In this document: in pieces, positions 1 to 8,065 of the stretch
Numbering within the stretch: position 1 is the stretch's first letter
Layout of the letters: every line of letters starts with the position of its first letter
Source: an uncultured Actinoplanes sp.
Lineage (GTDB): Bacteria > Actinomycetota > Actinomycetes > Mycobacteriales > Micromonosporaceae
Assembly: GCF_934643405.1 (NCBI RefSeq)
Contig: NZ_CAKUCL010000102.1
Span: forward strand, 1 to 22,973
Length of the DNA: 22,973 bases
Direction: 5' to 3'
The notes under the pieces: generated by a model
Databases searched by the model: none
The model's input: only the letters and a program-made list of their open reading frames with translations
Told to the model about the DNA's origin: nothing
Made by a program: the position numbers and the translations under genes

Positions 1-107
1 CGCGGGAGCTGGCCGAGATGGCCGCCCGCCGTCAGGCCGTGCGCGACAGCCTCACCCCGGAGCAGCTCGCCGAGCTGCGAGGGAACCGGCCGGCACCGCC
101 GGGCTAG
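1..107 (+). CDS. 3' end of an unrecognised gene (partial)
   Basis: An open frame enters from the left edge (first full codon at position 3) and ends with TAG at 105-107, giving about 34 C-terminal residues that finish LTPEQLAELRGNRPAPPG. The charged, helix-like tail has no recognisable domain, so no function is assigned. It converges with pilO: the CTAG at 104-107 supplies the TAG stop of both genes, one on each strand. The frame shows normal high-GC codon use, but it is short and cut by the window edge, so it could also be a chance open frame. Confidence 0.5.
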   Translation, partial: RELAEMAARRQAVRDSLTPEQLAELRGNRPAPPG

Positions 108-688
108 GCGCCCGCCGTGCAGGTGCCGCCGGTCGTGTGCAGACAGAACGCCGACAACGCGATGCTCGCGGTGGTCGACGCCTGATCGGTCGACGGGATG
201 TTGAGGTTGACCGAGCTGATCAGGACCGCGCGCGGCTGACCGGTCTGCAACTTGGTGAGGAACCTGCTCAGGTTCGCGGGCGTGCCCTGTGCGGCCAGCG
301 TGATGGGCAGCTCGACCACGTCGGACACCGTGCCGGACTTGGCCGGGCTGCCCACCGTGATACCGCTGATGTCCACGTTCAACGCGGTGCCCGAGTCCTG
401 GAGCTGGCGCACGAAGGCCGGCACGTCGTAGCTGGTCGGCAGCGCAGCCTGCTTGGCCCGCAACTGCGCGACGTAGGTGGACTTCTTCTTCTCCAGCGCG
501 GCGAGCGTGGCCACCTCCTTGTTCAGCTTCATCAGCTGCAGGCTCGCGCCGTCCGCCTCCGTGCGCACGTCGTCGGCCTGGGCGAACTTGGGCGAGATCA
601 GCAGGAACCAGCCCGCGGCGACCAGCAGGACCGCGGCCAGGAAGCCGCCGATCAGCCACATCCCGTCGGTGCGCCGCATGCCCATCAC
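104..688 (-). CDS. pilO: PilO, type IV pilus alignment-complex protein
   Basis: 194 aa, ATG start overlapping the pilN stop as ATGA. A short cytoplasmic N-terminus is followed by one transmembrane helix (about residues 11-31), a coiled-coil stretch (about 40-80) and an extracytoplasmic alpha/beta domain, the layout of PilO. In the family PilO pairs with PilN to link the cytoplasmic actin-like PilM to the extracytoplasmic side of the pilus machine. It is the last gene of the pilMNO run. The C-terminal tail carries two cysteines separated by seven residues, mirroring a similar pair at the end of PilN; a disulfide is possible. Sequence conservation of PilO is low, so the call rests on topology, size and position after pilM and pilN. 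Confidence 0.88.
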   Translation of the reverse strand: MMGMRRTDGMWLIGGFLAAVLLVAAGWFLLISPKFAQADDVRTEADGASLQLMKLNKEVATLAALEKKKSTYVAQLRAKQAALPTSYDVPAFVRQLQDSGTALNVDISGITVGSPAKSGTVSDVVELPITLAAQGTPANLSRFLTKLQTGQPRAVLISSVNLNIPSTDQASTTASIALSAFCLHTTGGTCTAGA

Positions 689-1359
689 TTGCCTCCGGTC
701 GTGCAGGGGGTGGTGAACCGGCCGCAGAGCGCCTTCGCGGTGATCTCGGCGGTGATCGTGAACGACACGCCGGCGTCGGACTGGCTGGCCGTGGTCAGGT
801 ACGGGTTGGCGACGCCGGCGATCCTGCTCAGCGCGTCGACGTAATTGGCGACCGTCTTCTTGTCCTTGCCGGTGCCGGTGATCGCGAGTGTTCCGGCCGG
901 GCCGGTCTCGTTGCGCTGCAGCGTGCCGGTGACCGAGTCGGTCGTGACGCCCAGCCTCGTGCCGGCCGCGCGCACCCGGTCCAGCATGGTGGCCCAGGGC
1001 AGGTCCTTGGCCTGGATCGTGGTGAGCTGGGCGGTGAGCGTCTCCTGCTCGCTGATCGTGTCGGTCAGGTCCCGGTGCGACTGCTTGCGCTGCTGCGCCT
1101 GGCGGACCTGATCGCTGACCGTGGCGAGGTCCCGGACGGCGGCGTTCTTCACCCCCACGGCGTAGAGGTACCAGCCGGCGATCAGCACGATCACCAGGAT
1201 GACCGCGCCGATCAGGCCGTACCGGATGCGCCGGGCGTTGCGTACCGCGGTGATCTCGGACGGCAGGAGGTTGGCGCGGATCGGCAGGACCCGGTTGACC
1301 TGCTGCGGCGACACCGCCGAATCGATCGGCAGCAGGCCGGTGCTCGTGCCGCCGGGCAT
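685..1359 (-). CDS. pilN: PilN, type IV pilus alignment-complex protein
   Basis: 224 aa. I choose the ATG at 1359, which overlaps the pilM stop by one base (TGATG), over a longer frame running into pilM. Near the N-terminus is RANLLPSEI (N30-L-L-P33), the INLLP-like motif that docks in PilM in this family. One transmembrane helix (about 47-67) and a glutamine-rich coiled coil follow, then an extracytoplasmic domain. The last residues hold a Cys-x6-Cys pair, like the Cys-x7-Cys pair of PilO. It is coupled to pilO by a 4-base ATGA overlap, consistent with balanced production of the PilN/PilO heterodimer. Confidence 0.9.
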   Translation of the reverse strand: MPGGTSTGLLPIDSAVSPQQVNRVLPIRANLLPSEITAVRNARRIRYGLIGAVILVIVLIAGWYLYAVGVKNAAVRDLATVSDQVRQAQQRKQSHRDLTDTISEQETLTAQLTTIQAKDLPWATMLDRVRAAGTRLGVTTDSVTGTLQRNETGPAGTLAITGTGKDKKTVANYVDALSRIAGVANPYLTTASQSDAGVSFTITAEITAKALCGRFTTPCTTGGK

Positions 1360-2384
1360 CACGCCGCCGCTCCCAGGGTGAGGCCGATCGACACCGCGGC
1401 CGACGGCACGAAGCTGTCGAAGCCGCGTTCCCGGCCCTTGCGGGTGTCGCGCAACCGGCTCGCGCCGTCCGCGTACAGCACGCTGATCCGCAGCTCGTTC
1501 TGGAGGTGCTCGGCCAGACCCGGCATGAGCGCGCTGCCGCCGCAGAGCGCGAGCCGGGTGACCTGCTTCTGCCGTTCGCCCGAGGCCAGGTAGGTGAACG
1601 AGCTGCGCAGTTCGCTGACCAGGGAGCGGACCGCCTCGACCGCCGCCTCGGCAGTCTCCGGGCGGCCGTCGCCGTGCAGCCCGTACCGGCACTTGAGCTC
1701 CTCCGCCTCGGCCGGCGAGATGGCCAGCCGGTCGGCGATGCTCTGGGTGATCTCCACGCCGCCGCGCGGCACGGTCCGGACGATCAGCGGCTCGCCGTCG
1801 GCGTGCACGACCACGCTGGTCACGTCCAGGCCGATGTCGACGATCGCCTCGACCTGGGCGTCGAGCCGGGAGGTGGCGCGCAGCAGGGCGAACGTGGCCA
1901 GGTCGACACCCTTGACGTGCAGGCCGGCCCGCTCCACCGCGCTGACCAGCGACATCACGGCGTCCCGGGGCATGGCGATCAACAGGCCCCGTACGGTCGG
2001 GGAGTCGCCCGGGTCCTCGAGGGGGTAGAAGTCGAGCAGCGCCTTCTCCACCGCCAGCGGCAGCGCGTCCTTGACCTGGAACGGCAGCGCCTGCCTCAGG
2101 TCCTTGGCCGGCAGGTTGGACACGGCCATCTCGCGCACCACGAGCTGCGGGTTGGTCACGCCGAGGGCGACGTTGCGGGTGCCGAACTTGCAGGCGGCCC
2201 AGAGCTGCTTGAGCGCCGCGGTGACCGCGATCGGGTCCTGCACGACGCCGCCGTGCATGGTGCCGGGAGGCAGCGGGACCTGGCCGAAGTTCGACAGCGA
2301 GTATTCGTCCTTGGCGCGCCGGACCTCCACGGCCCGGATCGAGGTCGAGCCGATGTCGAGCCCGATGGGGGTGACGCCAGCCAT
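1359..2384 (-). CDS. pilM: PilM, actin-like ATPase of the type IV pilus
   Basis: 341 aa. The N-terminal phosphate-binding loop IGLDIGSTSIRAVEV (about 7-21), the second phosphate loop VDIGLDVTSVVV near residue 190 and the adenosine-site motif LALCGGSALMPGL near 280 are those of the FtsA/PilM actin-like fold. PilM is a cytoplasmic protein that binds the N-terminus of PilN and connects the PilNO complex to the PilB/PilT motor. The start is supported by an AAAGGA ribosome binding site. It is 27 bp downstream of pilD and overlaps pilN by one base. Confidence 0.95.
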   Translation of the reverse strand: MAGVTPIGLDIGSTSIRAVEVRRAKDEYSLSNFGQVPLPPGTMHGGVVQDPIAVTAALKQLWAACKFGTRNVALGVTNPQLVVREMAVSNLPAKDLRQALPFQVKDALPLAVEKALLDFYPLEDPGDSPTVRGLLIAMPRDAVMSLVSAVERAGLHVKGVDLATFALLRATSRLDAQVEAIVDIGLDVTSVVVHADGEPLIVRTVPRGGVEITQSIADRLAISPAEAEELKCRYGLHGDGRPETAEAAVEAVRSLVSELRSSFTYLASGERQKQVTRLALCGGSALMPGLAEHLQNELRISVLYADGASRLRDTRKGRERGFDSFVPSAAVSIGLTLGAAA

Positions 2385-2411
2385 CGCGGTCCTTTCGTGA
2401 ACGCCGGTGCG

Positions 2412-3188
2412 TCAGGCGCCGGGGAGCAGGAGGGAGGTGTACCAGTCGCCGATGGCCGGTCCGGCGAAGACCGCGAGGAAGGCGCCGGCGAGCATGGCGG
2501 GACCGAAGGGGATCCGGCTGCGGCGGCCGGCCCGGCGCAGCAGCATCAGCAGCACGCCGATGACGCCGCCGATCAGGAAGCCGGCGAACGCGCCGACCAG
2601 CATCGAGCTCCAGCCGAGCCAGCCGAGGTAGAGGCCGAGCAGGCCGGACAGCTTCACGTCACCGAAGCCCATGCCGCGCGGCAGGATCATCAGCACGAAG
2701 TAGAAGGCGAAGAGCAGGGCCGCGCCGGCCAGGCCGCGGGTGGCGGCCGCCCAGCCGTGCCCGGCGATCACCGCGGGGGCGAGAAGCGCCACGGCGACCC
2801 CGTACGAGGGCAGCACGATCCGGTCCGGCAGGCGCATGACGTCGAGGTCGATGGCGGCCAGCGCGACGGCGATCGCGGCCAGGTACAGGTAGGCGGGCAG
2901 TTCCCAGGACCAGCCGAACCGGGCGGCGACCGCGACGAACAGGACCGCGGTGCCGGCCTCGACGAGCGGGTAGCGGGCGCTGACCGGGGCGCTGCAGTCG
3001 GCGCACCGGCCCCGGAGCCACAGCCAGCCGAGGACCGGGACGTTGTGGCGGTTGCGCACGGCGTGGCCGCAGTGCGGGCAGTGCGAGCCGGGCCGCACGA
3101 GCGACTCGCCGCGCGGCACCCGGTGGATCACGACGTTGAGGAACGATCCCACCGCCAGGCCGAGCAACGCGGTCACGACGAGCAACAT
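2412..3188 (-). CDS. pilD: Prepilin peptidase / N-methyltransferase (A24 family)
   Basis: 258 aa polytopic membrane protein with about seven or eight hydrophobic segments. The N-terminal DiS_P_DiS domain has the zinc-type cysteines C37-x2-C40 and C62-x2-C65. The aspartic protease motifs are present: AIDLDVMRLPD (D114/D116) and GMGFGDVKL (D177). The family cleaves the leader of type IV prepilins at the inner face of the membrane and methylates the new N-terminal residue; the substrate is the adjacent pilA. A strong GAGGAGG ribosome binding site lies 7-8 bases before the ATG. The upstream gap to pilA carries a long RNA hairpin that may set a lower expression level than pilA. Confidence 0.95.
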   Translation of the reverse strand: MLLVVTALLGLAVGSFLNVVIHRVPRGESLVRPGSHCPHCGHAVRNRHNVPVLGWLWLRGRCADCSAPVSARYPLVEAGTAVLFVAVAARFGWSWELPAYLYLAAIAVALAAIDLDVMRLPDRIVLPSYGVAVALLAPAVIAGHGWAAATRGLAGAALLFAFYFVLMILPRGMGFGDVKLSGLLGLYLGWLGWSSMLVGAFAGFLIGGVIGVLLMLLRRAGRRSRIPFGPAMLAGAFLAVFAGPAIGDWYTSLLLPGA

Positions 3189-3215
3189 GTCCGGCCCTCC
3201 TCGAGCTGGTGATGG

Positions 3216-3251
3216 GATCCGGGCGACGCCGGCGTGGGCGCCACCCGGATC
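3216..3251 (-). terminator. Long hairpin between pilA and pilD (attenuator or 3' stabiliser)
   Basis: Arms 3216-3230 and 3237-3251 flank the loop GGCGTG. As DNA the repeat matches at 13 of 15 positions; in the - strand transcript both mismatches become G-U pairs, giving a continuous 15-bp stem, while the + strand RNA would have C-A and A-C mismatches. It starts 14 bases after the pilA stop and has no U-tract. It could partially terminate transcription or protect the pilA 3' end. Confidence 0.6.
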
Positions 3252-3265
3252 GGGTCAGGACCGGG

Positions 3266-3766
3266 TCACTGGCAGGTGCCGATGGCGACGCTGGCGCTGT
3301 TGACCGAGCCGCCCTTGGTGCTGTCGTAGAGGTAGACCTTGCCGCTGCCGCCGCTGTTGGTCGCGCAGACCAGGTACGACGACGTCGCGGAGACGTAGGC
3401 GTAGGTCAGCGTGGTCTTGTCGGACAGCGTGATCCAGCCACCGGGCTGGGAGGCCGGGGTCGGGCCGCCGGCGCTGGTGCCGCTCGCGCCGTACAGGCTG
3501 AAGCTCGCCGTCTGCGAGGCGATCTTGCCGCCGGTCGGGTTCGGGTACTGGTTGTTGTTGTCGGTGTAGTACTGCTCGATCGTGCTGACCGCGCCGCGCA
3601 CGTCGGACTGGGCCGACTTGTCGGCGGCGCCCTTGCGGTAGTTCAGGTAGACCGGCACGGCGATGGCGACCAGTACACCGATGATGACCACGACAACCAG
3701 CAGCTCGATGAGGGTGAAGCCCTCGTCGGCCTTCTTGGTGCGGAGCCGGTTGATGACGTCCTGCAT
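3266..3766 (-). CDS. pilA: Type IV pilin (major pilin candidate)
   Basis: 166 aa prepilin. A 16-residue positively charged leader ends in KKADEG, followed by FTLIELLVVVVIIGVLVAIA: cleavage after G16, N-terminal Phe and Glu at mature position 5, the classic type IVa signature. The mature protein is about 150 aa, with an N-terminal hydrophobic helix and a Ser/Thr/Gly/Tyr-rich globular domain. Two cysteines, C134 and the penultimate C165, would frame a C-terminal disulfide loop (D-region). I prefer the ATG at 3766 because a perfect GGAGG lies 8 bases upstream; the in-frame ATG at 3781 would place that site inside the coding sequence. It is the only prepilin in the window. Confidence 0.95.
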   Translation of the reverse strand: MQDVINRLRTKKADEGFTLIELLVVVVIIGVLVAIAVPVYLNYRKGAADKSAQSDVRGAVSTIEQYYTDNNNQYPNPTGGKIASQTASFSLYGASGTSAGGPTPASQPGGWITLSDKTTLTYAYVSATSSYLVCATNSGGSGKVYLYDSTKGGSVNSASVAIGTCQ

Positions 3767-3813
3767 TGGGGGTGCCTCCATGCATCACAGGTGGGGTGGG
3801 CGGTTAGGTGGTT

Positions 3814-3832
3814 GGCCGGCGGGAGTCCGGCC
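3814..3832. repeat. GC-rich inverted repeat between pilC and pilA
   Basis: GGCCGG (3814-3819) and CCGGCC (3827-3832) flank a 7-base loop, forming a 6-bp hairpin on either strand. It lies in the 84-bp gap between the pilC stop and the pilA start. It may act as a processing or stability element upstream of the pilin message. There is no U-tract, and no convincing pilA promoter was seen in the gap. Confidence 0.4.
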
Positions 3833-3850
3833 GGTGGTGCTCCAGGGCGT

Positions 3851-5083
3851 TCAGTTGCTCTGGATGTTCTGGTAGATCGTGAACATCGGAAGGTAAAGAC
3901 AAATCACCATTCCGCCGACCACGGCGCCCATGACGAGCACCATGATTGGTTCGATCGACGCGGTCAGGGACTCGGCAGCGCTGTCGACCTCCCTGTCATA
4001 GAAATCGGCAACCTTGTCGAGCATCTGACTGATCTGACCGCTTTCTTCACCAACCTCGACCATTTGCGTGACCATGGCCGGGAAGATGTCGTGATGCCGC
4101 ATCGCGGACGACATCGGGTGTCCGTCGCGCACGGCGTTCTGAACGTCCTTCATTGCGACGTTGATGACCTCGTTGCCCGTTGTCTCGCCGACCACGGCCA
4201 GCGCCTGCATCACCGGGACACCGACGTTGAGCAGCAGGCCCAGGTTGCGCGAGAAGCGGCTCATCGCGAGCTTGCGGAACAGCGGCCCGAAGACCGGCAT
4301 CCTGAGCTTCAACCGGTCGGCCTTGAGCCGGAACTCGGCGCTGGTGCGCATCTGCCGCTTGTAGGTGATCGACGCGCCGACGCCGAGGGCGATGACCAGC
4401 GGGCCGATCCACCACATGTTGTGGCTGGCGTCGACGAGGAACTGGGTGATCGCCGGCAACTGACCGCCGAGGTTGCGGAACATGTTCTCGAAGATCGGAA
4501 CGATGAAGATCAGGACCGCGGCGATCAGCACGAAGGTGAAGGCGAGGACGATCGCCGGATACGTCATCGCGCTCTTGATCTTGCCGCGGAGCGCGGTGTC
4601 CTTCTCCAGGCTCGACGCGATCTGCTCGAGAGCGCGGTCGATCATACCGCCGGTCTCACCGGCCCGGATCATGGCGATCATCAGGCGCGGGAAGACCCGG
4701 TCGTGCTTGCCCATCGACGCGGACAGCGACACGCCGCCGGAGACCTCGTTGCGGATCTCGCCGAGCGCCTTCTTCAGCGGCGGTGACGAGGTCTGCTCCT
4801 CGAGGATCGCCAGCGAGCGCAGCAGCGACATGCCGGACGCCGTCATCGTGGCGAACTGCCGGGCGAAGACCGCCAGGTCCTTCAGCTTGGTCTTGTTGCC
4901 CAGCCCCGGGATCTTGATGTCCCGGTCCAGGCCCTGACCCGCCTCGCTGACCTCGAGCGGCACCTCGCCGCGCTGCCGCAGCGCCTGGGTGGCGGCGGCC
5001 TCGTTCGGCGCCTCGACCGTGCCCTTGGCCCGATGACCGGCCGCGTCGATGCTGCTGTAGCGGAAGACCTTGGTTGCTGCCAT
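3851..5083 (-). CDS. pilC: PilC, inner-membrane platform protein of the type IV pilus
   Basis: 410 aa from the ATG at 5083; a longer frame to 5170 runs into pilT and is rejected. Two T2SSF repeats are visible: the first begins LAVFARQFATMTASGMSLL, the second FSRNLGLLLNVGVPVMQAL. Each cytoplasmic domain is followed by membrane segments, and the C-terminal helix IMVLVMGAVVGGMVICLYL ends near the family's usual terminus. PilC is the membrane platform onto which PilB and PilT dock and through which pilin subunits are added or removed. The gene starts 4 bp after the pilT stop, so the two are almost certainly co-translated. Confidence 0.95.
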   Translation of the reverse strand: MAATKVFRYSSIDAAGHRAKGTVEAPNEAAATQALRQRGEVPLEVSEAGQGLDRDIKIPGLGNKTKLKDLAVFARQFATMTASGMSLLRSLAILEEQTSSPPLKKALGEIRNEVSGGVSLSASMGKHDRVFPRLMIAMIRAGETGGMIDRALEQIASSLEKDTALRGKIKSAMTYPAIVLAFTFVLIAAVLIFIVPIFENMFRNLGGQLPAITQFLVDASHNMWWIGPLVIALGVGASITYKRQMRTSAEFRLKADRLKLRMPVFGPLFRKLAMSRFSRNLGLLLNVGVPVMQALAVVGETTGNEVINVAMKDVQNAVRDGHPMSSAMRHHDIFPAMVTQMVEVGEESGQISQMLDKVADFYDREVDSAAESLTASIEPIMVLVMGAVVGGMVICLYLPMFTIYQNIQSN

Positions 5084-5087
5084 CCGA

Positions 5088-6224
5088 TCACATCCGTCCG
5101 ACGAGACGCTTGAGTTCCTCCTGGGAGTGGCACAGCTCCAGGGCGGTGGGCATGGACACCACCTGCTCACGGACCTTCTCGGCCAGATGCTGGTCGAAGG
5201 CGAGCATGCCGTCGTTGCCGCCGGCCTGCATGAACGAGGGGATCTGGTGGGATTTGCCCTCGCGGATCAGGCTGCGGATGGCCGGCGTGGCGGTGAGGAT
5301 CTCGGAGATGACGACCCGGCCCTTGTTGTCGGCGCGCGGCGCCAGCGCCTGGGTGATCACGCCCTGGAGGCTGGCCGCCAGCTGGGCCCGGATCTGGAGC
5401 TGCTGGTGCGGCGGGAAGATGTCGATGACCCGGTCGATGGTCTGCGTGGCGCTCTGCGTGTGCAGGGTCGCCAGCACCAGGTGACCGGTCTCGGCCGCGG
5501 TCAGTGCGGTCGCCGTGGTCTCCAGGTCGCGCAGCTCGCCGACCAGGATGATGTCCGGGTCCTGCCGCAGCGCGTGCTTGAGCGCGCTGGCGAAGTTCTC
5601 GGTGTCCGCGCCGATCTCGCGCTGGTTCACCACCGAGCGCTTGTGCGGGTGCAGGAACTCGATCGGGTCCTCGATCGTGATGATGTGCGCGGCGCGGGTG
5701 CGGTTGGCCAGGTCGAGGATCGAGGCCAGCGTGGTGGTCTTGCCGGAGCCGGTCGGCCCGGTCACCAGCACCAGGCCGCGGGGCAGGCCGGCGAAGCGGG
5801 CCACCGAGTCGGGCATGCCCAGCGCGTCCAGCGGCTTGATCTCGTGCGGGATGGCCCGGAAGACCGCGCCGCACGAGTTGCGCTGCACGTAGAGGTTGCC
5901 GCGGAAGCGGGAGACGCCGACGATGCTGTGCGCGAAGTCGAGCTCCTGCACGCGCTGGAAGGTCGCCCACTGGTCGGCCGAGATGGCGGCCCGGCACAGC
6001 AGCGCGGTGTCCGACGAGTTGAGGTTGCCGTAGCCCTCGAGCGGGCGCAGCGACCCGTTCACCCGGATCATCGGCGGCGTGCCGACGGTGAGGTGCAGGT
6101 CGGAGCCGCGCGACTCGACGAGGCTGACGAGCATCTGGTTGAGCACGGCGAGGTCGCCCGGCGCGGGAACGGGCGATTCGGACGGGGCCGCCTGCTGCGG
6201 AACCTGGTGGTCGAGCGTGTCCAT
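5088..6224 (-). CDS. pilT: PilT, pilus retraction ATPase
   Basis: 378 aa from the ATG at 6224. Walker A GPTGSGKT is at 156-163, the Asp box ITIEDPIEF near 183-190, Walker B DPDIILVGELRD at 222-233 and the His box near 247-255. The motif AIRSLIREGK at 315-324 is the AIRNLIRE signature that separates PilT retraction motors from PilB. The start is uncertain: the frame stays open to a GTG at 6302 (404 aa), no candidate has a good ribosome binding site, and the N-terminal extension is Pro/Gln rich. I prefer 6224 because the upstream stretch contains an inverted repeat more typical of a leader. Next to pilB and pilC it makes the pilus retractable, so twitching-type motility or adhesion is plausible. 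Confidence 0.92.
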   Translation of the reverse strand: MDTLDHQVPQQAAPSESPVPAPGDLAVLNQMLVSLVESRGSDLHLTVGTPPMIRVNGSLRPLEGYGNLNSSDTALLCRAAISADQWATFQRVQELDFAHSIVGVSRFRGNLYVQRNSCGAVFRAIPHEIKPLDALGMPDSVARFAGLPRGLVLVTGPTGSGKTTTLASILDLANRTRAAHIITIEDPIEFLHPHKRSVVNQREIGADTENFASALKHALRQDPDIILVGELRDLETTATALTAAETGHLVLATLHTQSATQTIDRVIDIFPPHQQLQIRAQLAASLQGVITQALAPRADNKGRVVISEILTATPAIRSLIREGKSHQIPSFMQAGGNDGMLAFDQHLAEKVREQVVSMPTALELCHSQEELKRLVGRM

Positions 6225-6253
6225 CTGCACCGGCAATCTCTTGATCGGTTGCG

Positions 6254-6278
6254 TCACCCACGTACGAAAGATGGGTGA
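6254..6278. repeat. Inverted repeat upstream of pilT
   Basis: TCACCCA (6254-6260) and TGGGTGA (6272-6278) are perfect 7-bp arms around an 11-base loop. An outer GCG/CGC pair (6251-6253 and 6284-6286) could extend the stem with a bulge. It lies 30-55 bases upstream of the preferred pilT ATG and could be an RNA hairpin or an operator. If the GTG at 6302 is the true start, it is coding sequence instead. Confidence 0.35.
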
Positions 6279-6375
6279 GTTGACGCCTCTTAAATTCGGC
6301 ACTCGATGAGGCCGCTTTAGCAGGCGTTCCGTGAGATTCGGGCGATTTGTGCGTTATGCGGGTAGGATGCTTGGC

Positions 6376-8043
6376 TCAGATGGCCACGCGAGAGATCTCC
6401 CGTACGGAAGTCAGCCCGCCCGCCGCCTTGGCCAGGCCGTCCGCCCGCAGGTCGTACATGCCCTGGTAGAGCGCCACCTCGCGGATCTCGCCCGCGGAGG
6501 CCCGGCGGATGGTCAGCGACTCGATCTCCGGTGAGATCGGCATGACCTCGTGGATCGCGATCCGCCCGCGGTAGCCGGTGTTCGCGCAGTTCCGGCAGCC
6601 GACCGGGCGGTACAGCGCCTCCGGCACGGCGAGGTCCTCGAACGGCCAGCGGGCGCCGATCAGCTCCTCCTCGGTCGGCAGGTACGCCTCCTTGCACCAG
6701 TCGCACAGGCGGCGGGACAGCCGCTGCGCCAGCACGCAGTCCAGCGACGAGCCGACCAGGAACGGCTCGATACCCATCTCGGTGAGCCGGGTGACCGCGC
6801 CGGGCGCGTCGTTGGTGTGCAGCGTGGAGAGCACGAGGTGACCGGTGAGCGACGCCTCGACCGCGATCTGGGCGGTGTGGCTGTCCCGGATCTCACCGAT
6901 CAGCACCACGTCCGGGTCGGAGCGCAGGATGGCCGGCAGCACCGCGGCGAAGGTCAGCCCGGCCTTGGCGTTGACCTGCACCTGGTTGATACCGCGCAGG
7001 CGGTACTCGACCGGGTCCTCGACGGTGATCACGTTGATCTCCGGCTTGCTGATCCGGCCGAGCGTGGCGTACAGGGTCGTCGACTTCCCGGATCCGGTCG
7101 GGCCGGTGACCAGGACCATGCCGTGCGGCTTGGTGAACGACTCGGCGAAGCGGTCGAGGTTGTGCTCGGTGAAGCCCAGCTTGTTCATGTCCAGGTCGAT
7201 GCCGCCGGTGTCCAGCACCCGCAGCACGATCTTCTCGCCCCACACCGTGGGCAGGGTCGCGGTCCGCAGGTCGACCGTCCGGTCCCGGATCATCGCGGTG
7301 ATGCGGCCGTTCTGCGGCACCCGCTTCTCGGTGATGTCGACGCCCGACATGATCTTGATGCGGGAGATGAGCGCCGACATGACGCCGCGCGGCACCACGT
7401 CCACCTCGTGCAGCACGCCGTCGATGCGGTACCGCACCCGCATGTCGTCCTCGGTCGGCTCCAGGTGCAGGTCGGAGGCGCGGTTCATGACCGCCTGCTC
7501 GATCAGGTTGTTCACGTAGCGCACGATCGGCGCGTCGTCCGAGCTGGTCTGCTGCGCCGCCATCGCGGACTGGTCGTCCAGCTCCTCGTCGGCGATGTCG
7601 CCCAGGTCGCTGGACTCGCGCTGGAGCCGCTCGATGATCCGCCGGACCTCGCTGCGGGCGACCACCACCGGGCGCAGGTTCATGCCGGTCGCGGCGCGCA
7701 CGTCGTCGAGCGCCACCACGTCACCCGGGTCGGTCACGCCGACGACGAGCTCGCCGTCGGCGATCGAGAGCCCGAGCACGCGGTGACGCAGCACCACCGG
7801 CAGCGGGATGCGCTTGAGCGCGGCCGGGTCCGGAGTGAAGCTGACCAGGTCGACGGTATTGATCCCGAACGCCTTGGCGGCCGCCGCGGTGAGCTGCTCC
7901 TCGGTGACCACCTGGTCGTTGATCAGGACCGCGCGCACGGACCGGCCGCTGCGCTGGGCCTCCTCCGCCGCGGCGGCGACGGCGAGCGCGTCGACGCCGA
8001 TCTGCTTCAGCGCGTCGAGCAGCGGGCGGAAGGTCTGGTCCAT
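6376..8043 (-). CDS. pilB: PilB, pilus extension ATPase
   Basis: 555 aa from the ATG at 8043, with GAGG 5 bases upstream of the ATG; a longer frame to 8103 is rejected. An N-terminal T2SSE_N-type domain (about 1-150) precedes the N2 domain and the GspE-family ATPase: Walker A GPTGSGKS at 314-321, Asp box VITVEDPVEY near 338-347, Walker B DPDVVLIGEIRD at 376-387 and STLHTNDAP near 406-414. A zinc-type tetracysteine set, C447-x2-C450 and C483-x2-C486, marks the PilB/GspE branch. It powers pilin polymerisation at the PilC platform. It is the first gene of the pilus operon, so the operon promoter is expected in the gap 8044-8129. The c-di-GMP-binding RLG motif of MshEN domains is not clearly conserved in the N-terminal domain. 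Confidence 0.95.
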   Translation of the reverse strand: MDQTFRPLLDALKQIGVDALAVAAAAEEAQRSGRSVRAVLINDQVVTEEQLTAAAAKAFGINTVDLVSFTPDPAALKRIPLPVVLRHRVLGLSIADGELVVGVTDPGDVVALDDVRAATGMNLRPVVVARSEVRRIIERLQRESSDLGDIADEELDDQSAMAAQQTSSDDAPIVRYVNNLIEQAVMNRASDLHLEPTEDDMRVRYRIDGVLHEVDVVPRGVMSALISRIKIMSGVDITEKRVPQNGRITAMIRDRTVDLRTATLPTVWGEKIVLRVLDTGGIDLDMNKLGFTEHNLDRFAESFTKPHGMVLVTGPTGSGKSTTLYATLGRISKPEINVITVEDPVEYRLRGINQVQVNAKAGLTFAAVLPAILRSDPDVVLIGEIRDSHTAQIAVEASLTGHLVLSTLHTNDAPGAVTRLTEMGIEPFLVGSSLDCVLAQRLSRRLCDWCKEAYLPTEEELIGARWPFEDLAVPEALYRPVGCRNCANTGYRGRIAIHEVMPISPEIESLTIRRASAGEIREVALYQGMYDLRADGLAKAAGGLTSVREISRVAI

Positions 8044-8065
8044 GTCATCCTCGGTGGCAGCGGTA

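Noticed and set aside
1506..3212. A 568-codon + strand open frame opposite pilM and pilD
   Set aside because: Its translation is low-complexity Arg/Gly/Asp/His-rich sequence, and pilM and pilD on the other strand have full domain motifs. It is a GC-bias shadow.
3266..3781. Longer pilA with start at 3781 (MEAPP extension)
   Set aside because: The best GGAGG ribosome binding site lies inside the extension and points to the ATG at 3766.
7800..8043. c-di-GMP-binding MshEN domain at the PilB N-terminus
   Set aside because: The fold is probably related, but the RLG-type binding motif is not clearly conserved, so direct c-di-GMP control of PilB is not claimed.
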